Source: Pseudomonadota bacterium
Lineage (GTDB): Bacteria > Bdellovibrionota > Bdellovibrionia > Bdellovibrionales > JACTMU01
NCBI GenBank assembly: GCA_014584465.1
Contig: JACTMU010000081.1
Span: 21,828 to 85,827 of the forward strand
Direction of reading: 5' to 3'
DNA length: 64,000 bases
Position 1 is the first letter of the stretch. Each line of letters begins with the position of its first letter. Shown one piece after another: positions 53,983-62,197 of the stretch. Under the pieces are notes generated by a model that saw only the letters and a list, made by a program, of their open reading frames with translations, was not told where the DNA came from and searched no databases. The position numbers were made by a program, and so were the translations under genes.

Positions 53983-56900
53983 CTATTTCTTGATGAAGGA
54001 CCTCTGGAGTTTGTGGTTCTTGGTTGTAAGAAGATAACCATCTACAAAGATCGTCGATTCACCCTGATCCCAATGCGTGATGATGTCTGTTCCTACGCTT
54101 GTGGAACTCCCGAGATCTAAAAGAGAACTTTCGTTTCCACTGCAAAACTCTCTCACAATCAGCTTGTTGCGAGTGTTTGCATTGGAGGAGCATGCAGTGG
54201 CCGCCGTACTTCCCGGTTCACATTTTCCAAAAGTATCGAAGATCTTAAAGTAGACTTTGTTGTCGATGACCCGAGGTCCTCTCAGAAGCTTGCTCGAGCT
54301 CGGTGTTGAATAGTTTGATACCGCTTGACCTGCTGGATCCCTCGTCGGAACCTGATTGATCAGATCCGAGATCTTCCAACCCTTATATGTGCTGCCAGAA
54401 GAGAACTCTGGCTTTGCTGTCCTTTTGATCTCTTGGAGTTTGCTCAAGGTGTAGGGCGTTGTCTCGGAATAGGTAGTGGCGGATGAGGCAGAATAGGAAC
54501 TGTCCGATTTCGTCATTTCGAAATCGTCCACAAACATACCTATAACATCATTCATGGAGTCTGCCGGACGCTGGGGATCACCTGTCCCAAAATAGACTGC
54601 ATAGGACTCTCCACCGCCGACACAATCACCCACCGCAACCTCAACAGGAGTTGTGATCTTCTTCACACTGGTCGTTGCGATTTCACTCGAAAAGTCATTG
54701 ATCTTGAAGACTCGTTTGACCTCCCAAGTTTTGGCTGCTTGATCGTAGGTCACCCTCCAGATTTGCCCCCCTTCATCGCCCACATAGGCCCGCGAGAAAT
54801 GGCCCAACTTTTCGACCACAGAGACCTTTGCAGAGATCGGGTATTTCATGTATTTGAGATCTGGGTATGTGTTCCGATCATAACATTTTGAAAGCCCCTC
54901 ACAATTGCGGGTGAACCGAAGATAAACCTGATCATTTGAAGGTGTGGTGTTGAGTGAATTGTTAGTTGAACCGGGAACAGCACCATTTTCAGGCCCTAAA
55001 TCCAATATGAAGATGGAAGGTCCCAAACTCTCCCAACTGACCGTACTCTTGTCCAATTTCTTTTTGACATGAATGTCGTTGATCTTGATTCCCTTGCCCC
55101 ATCGTGTGTAGTCCTGACTGTGTTTGTCTGAATTGTTACCATCGGTGATGAGTTTGAGCGTAAAGCCCTCTGCATAGAACCAACCCGTTGAGGAGTTGCT
55201 GGTCGTGTATCCGTCCTTTTTCCACACCTCTCGTCCCATTTCGTCGGTGATGATAACTCGATCGCCCGATCCAATGTCCAAGTAGGAGAAGTCCACTTTG
55301 TAAGCGTAAACATCTGAAATGGTCAGCTTGAAACGTTTTGTGGTGCCACCTTGACTTGAGTCATCATCAGGATCTGCGCCAGCTTCGGGTTCATCATAAA
55401 AATAGTCATACTGAAAGAGATCACATGTGTGAGTGCGACTCTTGCAGTTGCAGGTCCAATAGTCAGTGCAAGTCCTGCAACTTGTTGAACAGGGTCCCTT
55501 CTTAGGACAACTCGTCGTACAGTTGCACCGATAGGATCTTGAACAGGTCTCACAATTGCAATCGTTGGAACTGGTTCGGCTGCAGTTCAACGACTGGTAT
55601 CCGCTTTCAGAGGGGTCACTTCCACAAGCCGACTGTCCACGCTTCCAATGCTCTTCTGGATCCTTGTACCATGGATAACCAGCATAGGGTCTCCCTCTCT
55701 TTCCATCATTGGAGCTTCGCCGAGAATCGTAAAAGTCGCCTGCACAGAACTTTCGCTCCTGATTGGTGGTCCCCGTAACACCATCTTGGCTTAAAGCATT
55801 GGAACAGGAGTAGGTTGTCGTATCCGAAAGATAGATGGGGGGACCTTTGATGTGGCCCCGATCCGTTCCACCCTCTCTGGGCATTGTAATGTCATTGCCA
55901 CTCTTGTTGGTATCTCGATCATAGTAGGGATCGTGGCCTGAACCCACAAAGGCAATGTCTCGATCGCCGCTGCTTCTCTCGTTGATCGAAGAGAAGGTTG
56001 GACTCGCCCATGTCTGTCTCAATGCCCCAAAATGGTAATTTTTAAGTGAACTTGCATAGCTCTTTGTGGTCACCCTTGGATAGTTCATCGCCACAACCGG
56101 AAGAATTCTTTTGCTGGGAGTTGCAGGAATCCCAGACGAGACATTCATAGCATAATAAGACTCGCCCCCACGCCCCAGGCCAAAGACAAGCCAAGCCTTT
56201 TCCCCACTGTCAATCACCCCATTTTCTGGAGAGTTGTCGTGATGAAGAAGAACGACATCTCCGTCAACTCCATATCGAACCTTTCGTGCCGGAGTTGTCA
56301 CTGCATAGGGGTCCGTTGCCCCCTCACCGGCAAACTCCACCTCTGTTGGTTGCCAAAAGAACTCATCCAAAAACGCGACCAGATCATAGGGAATCAGACC
56401 CAAATGAATCTTTGGATCGGCATCGTTCACAAGATGAAGCATCCCATCACTTGAACCAAATGCAATGTAGGACCCTGTCTTATACTTTAAAAGAACTCCT
56501 GAAGAGTGAAACGGCGCCCCCAGGGGCCATCGACTCCATGAAGAAGAGGCCGTGGACATGTAGTTGAGACCAAGGGAGTAGTGGATCGCATTGTAGGGAC
56601 GATTCGAAAAGATCGAGCCCGTCAACGAATAGAACGAGCTCGGTGAGGAAGAGGTCGCCACCGAATACCCAGAGCCATTGACCCAGGTAAAGACATTTCG
56701 CCTTCCCAAATTGCTCTTCAAAACTGGACCCATCCCTCCAACATCAATACTGGTTGCGTTCGCATTGGACCAGAGATCCTTTCGACCCGAATTCATGGTG
56801 GACGTGCCACCAGGGGTGGTCTTCAAGTAACAGTTCGTGTCTCCTTTAAAACAGTACTTTCGGATGTTGCCCGTCCACACTCCGGGAGTCAGAGGCCTTC

Positions 56901-58074
56901 CAAGCACCGATTCGTAGATCACATTGTCGTTGTACTTGGAGTCCGAGGTCACAAGAATGGGGTTGGCCCAAGACACTTGCGTGCGTGGAATATTGTTATT
57001 GAGCGATATGAGAGAGATATGAGTAAATGCCTGAAAGAGGGCCATAGGCTCATCGGCAAGAACACTCATGGCACGATTGGATGAAAAGGCTCCATTCTGA
57101 GTCTGCACAGATTCCATATCCGCAAAGGCCGCGGCGGCCTTTGTATGGTTATTTCCGCTGGTGAGATCAAAACCGATTCCATGGATGGTGATGGTTGGCA
57201 CATTGGTCGCCCACCTTGATAGGACCTTGTTGGAAGGATCCGCAATGCTCTTCGCCGCACAAGAAGGATTCTCAATGTCACTCGAACAGCTTACAGATCG
57301 ACCATTGGCAAAGGTCGTGCTTGGTCCGCTTTGTGACTTCTGCTTTTCGGGGGTGGAACGACCGTCCCCTAAGGTGATGATCGAGTAGTTTGTGCACCGA
57401 GGGATCGTGTTGCTTCCAAGGGCATTATCTAGAGTCTTTGCGGCAGTAAGAATCGATCGAGTCATGGGGGTGTTGCACTGCCTCTGCCACCTCCTTCCAT
57501 GTCCAGTGTCGTGTTGGTCGGGCACAGTGCTGTTTTCCATTCTTCGAATGTTGTTCTTCAATGTAGCTCCATATTTGACATTCGTCCCTAGGGGAGATCC
57601 CTCACACTCATTAAAGGAGATATTGTTCCCAGAGTCGTGGGACCAGGTCCTGAGACACATCCCATTGTAGAAATAGGCTGCAAAATCCACGTAGTTGTCA
57701 AAGGTTGAAAGAAAGCCTGTGGAAGGTACTTGCAAAGGGGAATTACCTTTGTTCGGTTGACAAGAGACCGGCCCTCCGTTGCTGGATTTTGCGTCCTTTC
57801 CCAACAGAACAAGCAACATCTCCTCCGTTCGGCTGCAGGGATCATCACTGGAGTTTACGGTGCCCATGCTGCAGGTATGGTCAAGATCCAAAAGAACCAC
57901 TGGCTTAGGCAGTCCACAATAGAGAGCGTCAATTTCATCTCGATAGATCGGATCAAACTGACTCCCTCCCTGAGCAGAAAGCGATGTGAATTTCACTGAT
58001 AAGAGACAAATCCACACACCAATAAAGATACGATCCACACCGACTGCGGTCCTATCTCTTTGCTTCCTCTTCAT
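53983..58074 (-). CDS. pilY1: type IV pilus tip adhesin/assembly protein PilY1
   Basis: 1363 aa. The signal peptide region (about 14-35) precedes a von Willebrand-like N-terminal half (about 50-540) in which the metal site is degenerate (VVLLDLDHTCSMG). The C-terminal half is the PilY1 beta-propeller: GAPFHSSGVLLKYKTGSYIAFGSSDGMLH, VFGLGRGGESYYAMNV, AYVGDEGGQIWRV, YAVYFGTGDPQRP. Between them is an unusual Cys-rich stretch (about 835-880; CNCETCSRSYRCNC, CSTSCRTCTDYWTCNC). PilY1 normally sits at the pilus tip with the minor pilins, promoting assembly and surface sensing. Its ATG lies inside the 3' end of the pilX frame. Confidence 0.92.
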   Translation of the reverse strand: MKRKQRDRTAVGVDRIFIGVWICLLSVKFTSLSAQGGSQFDPIYRDEIDALYCGLPKPVVLLDLDHTCSMGTVNSSDDPCSRTEEMLLVLLGKDAKSSNGGPVSCQPNKGNSPLQVPSTGFLSTFDNYVDFAAYFYNGMCLRTWSHDSGNNISFNECEGSPLGTNVKYGATLKNNIRRMENSTVPDQHDTGHGRRWQRQCNTPMTRSILTAAKTLDNALGSNTIPRCTNYSIITLGDGRSTPEKQKSQSGPSTTFANGRSVSCSSDIENPSCAAKSIADPSNKVLSRWATNVPTITIHGIGFDLTSGNNHTKAAAAFADMESVQTQNGAFSSNRAMSVLADEPMALFQAFTHISLISLNNNIPRTQVSWANPILVTSDSKYNDNVIYESVLGRPLTPGVWTGNIRKYCFKGDTNCYLKTTPGGTSTMNSGRKDLWSNANATSIDVGGMGPVLKSNLGRRNVFTWVNGSGYSVATSSSPSSFYSLTGSIFSNRPYNAIHYSLGLNYMSTASSSWSRWPLGAPFHSSGVLLKYKTGSYIAFGSSDGMLHLVNDADPKIHLGLIPYDLVAFLDEFFWQPTEVEFAGEGATDPYAVTTPARKVRYGVDGDVVLLHHDNSPENGVIDSGEKAWLVFGLGRGGESYYAMNVSSGIPATPSKRILPVVAMNYPRVTTKSYASSLKNYHFGALRQTWASPTFSSINERSSGDRDIAFVGSGHDPYYDRDTNKSGNDITMPREGGTDRGHIKGPPIYLSDTTTYSCSNALSQDGVTGTTNQERKFCAGDFYDSRRSSNDGKRGRPYAGYPWYKDPEEHWKRGQSACGSDPSESGYQSLNCSRTSSNDCNCETCSRSYRCNCTTSCPKKGPCSTSCRTCTDYWTCNCKSRTHTCDLFQYDYFYDEPEAGADPDDDSSQGGTTKRFKLTISDVYAYKVDFSYLDIGSGDRVIITDEMGREVWKKDGYTTSNSSTGWFYAEGFTLKLITDGNNSDKHSQDYTRWGKGIKINDIHVKKKLDKSTVSWESLGPSIFILDLGPENGAVPGSTNNSLNTTPSNDQVYLRFTRNCEGLSKCYDRNTYPDLKYMKYPISAKVSVVEKLGHFSRAYVGDEGGQIWRVTYDQAAKTWEVKRVFKINDFSSEIATTSVKKITTPVEVAVGDCVGGGESYAVYFGTGDPQRPADSMNDVIGMFVDDFEMTKSDSSYSASSATTYSETTPYTLSKLQEIKRTAKPEFSSGSTYKGWKISDLINQVPTRDPAGQAVSNYSTPSSSKLLRGPRVIDNKVYFKIFDTFGKCEPGSTAATACSSNANTRNKLIVREFCSGNESSLLDLGSSTSVGTDIITHWDQGESTIFVDGYLLTTKNHKLQRSFIKK

Positions 58075-58780
58075 AGTACGCTCCCTCCCTTGCGGGAACC
58101 AATCTTGTAAATTGTGCTGTCCCAGTCCTTACAATTTGATTTGAAACGGCATCATAGAGATCCACATTGATCTCATAGATTATGTTCTTTGTTCGATTGA
58201 TGCTCTCCCCTGTGGTGGATACAGATCGAATGAAATCAATGTTGTATTTAGGGGCTGTCCGGTAATTCCATTTTTGCCGATTTCTATAAGTTTTCCTTAT
58301 ACCTTCGTTGAGCCTCCTCGAGTTAGCGCCTCTGGCTAGCCCAAAACTTATAGAAATCGATCAAAAAGCGAATTACCGGACAGCCCCTATTTATAAGAGT
58401 GGTGTCGATAGATACTTGAAAAGGTCGAATTTCCTGGTGCAGAGACCTGTTTGTAGAGATATATTCCTGACGGGCCCCTTTGCGCCATTTTCTTTTGCAT
58501 TTTCGGGAAGGGATGCCAATTGAGTGTCATAAAATGATGCAATCTCATCAATCGCAAACTCAATGGCGGCATCAGATAAAAACATTCTTCGTTCATTGCC
58601 TAAAATATTGAAGTCGGTCGCTTGGCTCAAACCGTAAAAGATTCCAACTCCCGTCAAGGTAGATAGGACGAATGAGAGCAAAACAAGAGTGGATCCTCTC
58701 TGATTCAAGAAAGGCTTTACACCGAGATTCCCATGCCACCACACCCCACTTTTTGTTTCCCTCTCTGCTCTGTCACTCAT
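58052..58780 (-). pseudogene. pilX: PilX-type minor pilin gene, broken by a frameshift and a MITE-like insertion
   Basis: The 5' part encodes a PilX-type N-terminus: charged leader, then QRGSTLVLLSFVLSTLTGVG. At a C-run (58475-58478; GGGG in the gene) the frame must change by one base to continue as GPSGIYLYKQVSAPGNSTF. Copy E (58251-58387) then inserts after SYK and gives a TAG stop. Beyond it the frame resumes (NIDFIRSVSTTGESINRTK ... EEEAKR) and stops at 58052, overlapping pilY1. Removing 143 bp (element plus one target copy) and one G leaves 585 bp, exactly 195 codons. As read, two short products (129 aa or less) would be made. It overlaps pilW by 4 nt. A sequencing error at the G run is possible, but the insertion still breaks the gene. 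Confidence 0.85.
58251..58387. repeat. MITE-like element, copy E (137 bp, inside pilX)
   Basis: Complete ends, flanked by TATTTA at 58245-58250 and 58388-58393. Same orientation as A and C. Core shortened to GGCTAGCCCAAAACTTATAG. The only copy found inside a recognisable coding sequence. Confidence 0.88.
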
Positions 58781-59946
58781 TCACGATCCCTCCACGCGAG
58801 ATTTCTTACATAGACATGACTTGTCAATGCCCGCCTACGATACCCATCCGAACTGGCACTGCACGAAGAGGGACCCACCATCAATGCATAGGGATAGCAC
58901 TGAGAAGTGCCATTTTGAATCTCGGATGATATGGTGATCATCGGATAAGATGGCAATATCTGATCTGCTCTCGCACTCTTTGCAACCAGGCTTACAAAGG
59001 CATGACGGCTCTTCAAACCACATCCTCGCTTGCCCGTCAGATGGACCTGTGCATAAGAAGTGGAGGTTGCCGTTCCCGTTGAACAACTCGTGATCACAGA
59101 ATTGGAATCAAGGTGCTCAAAGTCAACTTGAAGACCTTCAACCCCTTCAAGAAGTGCTGAAGCAGGAGAAACCCCGTCATTGCGCCACAAAATCGACCCC
59201 TGATCTGGATCATTCCAGGTTGCAGACGAACTCGAAGAGACGTAGTAGGCAACAGTTCGAAAGTCCCCAAAAAGAGACCCTGAGGTAAAGTCCGTCTTCC
59301 ATGACGAACTGCCAAGCCAAACGCCCGCTCCTCGTGTTGCATTTTGGGGATCGACCACTTTGAAGGAAATGCTGGTGCAAGTGGCGGTTCCACACGCTGT
59401 GGTATTTGCACATGTTACCGTTCGAATGTTGTTCACAGGAATTTCAATGACCGCATAATCTCTTGAATATTGATCTACCAGAGAAGCATAAGCATAGTTC
59501 GCATAGAGACCTGTTCCACTGAAACTCGATTTTACATTGTCACAAAGTTGAAGTGTCCCAGATCCTGCAAGAGTACTAGGGCCACTGTACTGAGTGATGG
59601 AAAAGGAACTTCCAAACGCACGTGATACCAGCAGATTATTGAAAAAATAGGAGCCCTTTGTTGGTTTGGATGGTTGCAACGAGACTCCATGAATCCTAGT
59701 GGACGCATCATAGAAGTGAAGGGCATCCTCCTTGCCAATGCCATATCCTGCCATTGAAAGATCTCTCTTTATGAACTCCATCGCAACTCGAAGGCTATCT
59801 TGAATCTGGGTCACCGCTCGTTGACCTTTGTATCCCCTCAATTGATGTCCCACGACGTAAAAGAGTCCAAGAGCCACAACACTAGAAATGGAGAGTGCAA
59901 GCGTCAGCTCGATCAAAGAAAACCCTTGCTTAGAAACCATTTTCAC
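58777..59946 (-). CDS. pilW: type IV pilus minor pilin PilW
   Basis: 389 aa. Short prepilin leader MKMVSKQG before FSLIELTLALSISSVVAL, with the conserved Glu at mature position 5. The rest is a soluble head typical of PilW, with Cys pairs (TCANTTACGTATC, CSTGTATS). It is processed by PilD and incorporated at the pilus tip complex. The start overlaps the pilV stop by 4 nt and the stop overlaps pilX by 4 nt, so translation is coupled. Confidence 0.88.
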   Translation of the reverse strand: MKMVSKQGFSLIELTLALSISSVVALGLFYVVGHQLRGYKGQRAVTQIQDSLRVAMEFIKRDLSMAGYGIGKEDALHFYDASTRIHGVSLQPSKPTKGSYFFNNLLVSRAFGSSFSITQYSGPSTLAGSGTLQLCDNVKSSFSGTGLYANYAYASLVDQYSRDYAVIEIPVNNIRTVTCANTTACGTATCTSISFKVVDPQNATRGAGVWLGSSSWKTDFTSGSLFGDFRTVAYYVSSSSSATWNDPDQGSILWRNDGVSPASALLEGVEGLQVDFEHLDSNSVITSCSTGTATSTSYAQVHLTGKRGCGLKSRHAFVSLVAKSARADQILPSYPMITISSEIQNGTSQCYPYALMVGPSSCSASSDGYRRRALTSHVYVRNLAWRDRE

Positions 59947-60410
59947 TCCTGTCTCAATGAGCTAGAGATTTCCACCTTGCCATTTCGACCCGATCCACTC
60001 CAACAACTGTAAACTTTCACTACCGTCACATCACTTGTGATTCCCGTTTTGTAGTCGACAAAAACAGTGTAACTCTGATTTCCTGTCGATTTGATGAGAT
60101 TGCACTCCGTCGCTCGGAAAATGGATGGACATCCCGTTGTTGGATAATAGCTGTTATTTCTGCAGTTGGGCGCTGTGCCCTTCTTAAGTTGAACCAAAAA
60201 AGATTCCAATTGACTTTGGGCAATTGCAATCCCCTCTCCCATGTCTCGAGAGTAACGTGTCGCGCTCGAAAGGTTCATGTAGACCGCGATAGAACCCGAG
60301 AGAGTCAACATGACCACAGCCAGCGATGCTAGAACTTCAAGGAGTGAGAATCCGTGATCATTTTGAGCTAAACACCTTCCTTCATTTCTATGGAGCACAG
60401 GGGCCTCCAC
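59943..60410 (-). CDS. pilV: type IV pilus minor pilin PilV
   Basis: 155 aa. Prepilin signal DHG before FSLLEVLASLAVVMLTLSGSIAVYM. The leader is about 20 residues, longer than usual, because the ATG lies inside the end of the fimU gene; a GTG a few codons in is an alternative. The C-terminal head has Cys in NCRNNSYYPTTGCPS and YSCWSGSG. Second gene of the pilus operon, overlapping fimU by 23 nt and pilW by 4 nt. Confidence 0.85.
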   Translation of the reverse strand: MEAPVLHRNEGRCLAQNDHGFSLLEVLASLAVVMLTLSGSIAVYMNLSSATRYSRDMGEGIAIAQSQLESFLVQLKKGTAPNCRNNSYYPTTGCPSIFRATECNLIKSTGNQSYTVFVDYKTGITSDVTVVKVYSCWSGSGRNGKVEISSSLRQE

Positions 60411-60981
60411 TGCTCAAATAGGAGGAGACGAGCCCCACGCCACTGATCTGAACCACATAACACTTGGCGGACTGAACCGAACGCACTGCCAATGATATAT
60501 ACTGACTCCCAGAGCATGAGGGGGTGCAGGCCCATTGAACAACGCCATCACCCCCAAACGTGAGATTCAACCTCGTTCGACCTTTTCCGAGATCCAGATA
60601 GTAGCTCTCACCATAGAGACTACTGAATTTAAGTTCCTCTGAAGCTTGGGGAACTTCATTTCGATCTGAGACGGAAGCATCGACGACCCCAGATCTTGAT
60701 GAAGAATCAACACCCCTTTTTAAAACGAGAGAGGATTTGGGAAACAAAAGGCCGATGTTGCCAGGTGTTCGTCGAAGACCGCGCTCACCCGAGACAGCCT
60801 GACTTCGAAGTTCGCGAATGCGAAGGGAAAGATCATAAGCAACGGCCCCAAGCCTCTGATCGGCACCAAAACGGGGCATCGTGGGCATGGCAATCGCAAC
60901 GGCAATGCCAATAATGGCCACAGCGACCATCATCTCCACAAGACTGAATCCAAATGGACTAAAACTCAATCTGCTCACCAA
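60388..60981 (-). CDS. fimU: type IV pilus minor pilin FimU/FimT (GspH family)
   Basis: 197 aa. TTG start (a GTG follows at once) after AGGAATG. Prepilin leader ending PFG before FSLVEMMVAVAIIGIAVAIAMP, then the GspH-type head (DLSLRIRELRSQAVSGERG) with a Cys pair near the end (WACTPSC). First gene of the fimU-pilV-pilW-pilX-pilY1 operon, the same order as in Pseudomonas; pilE is not found downstream of pilY1. Confidence 0.87.
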   Translation of the reverse strand: MVSRLSFSPFGFSLVEMMVAVAIIGIAVAIAMPTMPRFGADQRLGAVAYDLSLRIRELRSQAVSGERGLRRTPGNIGLLFPKSSLVLKRGVDSSSRSGVVDASVSDRNEVPQASEELKFSSLYGESYYLDLGKGRTRLNLTFGGDGVVQWACTPSCSGSQYISLAVRSVQSAKCYVVQISGVGLVSSYLSSGGPCAP

Positions 60982-61154
60982 ACATTCCTATTGCGCAAAA
61001 TCAAGTTATAAAGTTTCAATTGCCAGTGCCCTTGCCATTACCAAGGACCTACAATCTCACACCCTTAAATTGTATTAAATAGTTTGGTTACTGTCGAGCA
61101 AATGCCTTTAACCCCTCTCAATCTGATTCATATCCAGTTTCAAACGAATAAGAT

Positions 61155-61526
61155 GTCTTATCTTGAAACAAGTTGCCAGCCCATCGCGACGGCTCCTGCG
61201 ATGATTATTACCCGCTCAAAGAAAAGTTTTTGAGCTTCTTTCCTGGCAGGATCCAGAAGGTTGGTTTTATGAGTATGAGGGGTGTGATCCATGGTTATTT
61301 GACTGCGACGATTTCGTTTTTAGCCAAGTATTTCCAGAAGTCCCAGGACCCATCTGTGGTGGACCCACTCAAAGTGGCTATCGCTTTTGCAGGCCATTTC
61401 ATTCACCCTGATGGCAGCTTTGGGGGAGAGTATGGTTCGCGAGCCACCTTCCACTTTTACCCTCATAGTTTTGAGGTCATGTCTTCATTGGCTCCAGAGT
61501 GGAGGAGGATCGGAGACGCCACTTAA
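61155..61526 (+). pseudogene. decayed gene fragment with at least two frameshifts
   Basis: Three consecutive reading frames give protein-like text that joins in order: RDGSCDDYYP (61187-61216); then RKVFELLSWQDPEGWFYEYEG in another frame (about 61220-61285); then YLTATISFLAKYFQKSQD and GHFIHPDGSFGGEYGSRATF (61300-61450) back in the first frame, ending EWRRIGDAT at 61526. The DGSFGGEYGSR block resembles large uncharacterised proteins of polysaccharide clusters, but I cannot name the family. It is clearly a relic: 117 aa as read, with no proper start. Confidence 0.6.
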
Positions 61527-61606
61527 TTTTAACGTGATTAAGGATCGGTCCATTATATCATACTTTTTCTCTTGCCATTTAGTCCATTATATCGTACCTT
61601 AGGTCG

Positions 61607-61891
61607 ATGACGTGGAGTCTCAGGAAGTTGTCCGGATATGTAAAATGGTTTGAGGGACTGAGGCTAAAGGAAGCCGGTCAAATTGAAGCAAGGCTTAAGC
61701 GGATCGCAGACGAAGGTCATTTCGGAAGTGTCAGAGATCTCAGCGATGGACTGTGGGAGCTGAAATTTAACAACGGCAATCGGATTTATTACGCCCGAAC
61801 GGGCAAAACAGAACTAACCCTGATACTGGGTGGAGATAAAAATGGGCAAGACCGCGACATCAAAAAAGCGAAAAACATCCTCAATGAGTAA
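61607..61891 (+). CDS. higB: RelE/HigB-superfamily toxin
   Basis: 94 aa. It matches the Gp49/HigB-like addiction-toxin group: ARLKRIADEGHFGSVRDLSDGLWELKF, then RIYYARTGKTELTLILGGDKNGQDRDIKKAK. These toxins cut mRNA in ribosomes. The toxin gene comes first and overlaps the antitoxin, the order typical of HigBA-like pairs. The exact subfamily cannot be set from sequence alone. Confidence 0.85.
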   Translation: MTWSLRKLSGYVKWFEGLRLKEAGQIEARLKRIADEGHFGSVRDLSDGLWELKFNNGNRIYYARTGKTELTLILGGDKNGQDRDIKKAKNILNE

Positions 61892-62117
61892 TGCCCCTAT
61901 TGTAAAACTTAAAAAAGGTGTGGAAAGTGTTCCCCATGACCCCGATAAATTTCTTCGAGATCGCGACAAAATTCGCCATGCACTTACGGAGGCAATGGAA
62001 GAGGGCGATATGGAAGCCTTTCGAGAAATCTTAAGTGCGCACGTTAAGGCGGTTGGCGTTCAGAATATCATTAACAAAACGCATTTGACTAAGAGTACGA
62101 TCTATTCTAGATTTTAA
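61842..62117 (+). CDS. HTH antitoxin partner of the RelE/HigB toxin
   Basis: 91 aa from ATG 61842, preceded by GGAG; a GTG at 61830 and an ATG at 61884 (MSNAPIVKLKKGV) are alternatives, the last leaving almost no overlap. It matches the addiction-module antidote family with a C-terminal helix-turn-helix (VKAVGVQNIINKTHLTKSTIYSRF). It would bind the toxin and repress the pair. The start overlaps the toxin gene by up to 50 nt, so the two are translated together. Confidence 0.8.
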   Translation: MGKTATSKKRKTSSMSNAPIVKLKKGVESVPHDPDKFLRDRDKIRHALTEAMEEGDMEAFREILSAHVKAVGVQNIINKTHLTKSTIYSRF

Positions 62118-62197
62118 AAACAGGGTCATGAACGGCATCGAGATTGATAGAAACTCAAATTGCAACTATGTCCCTTTAATTATGCAAACCTATTGAG

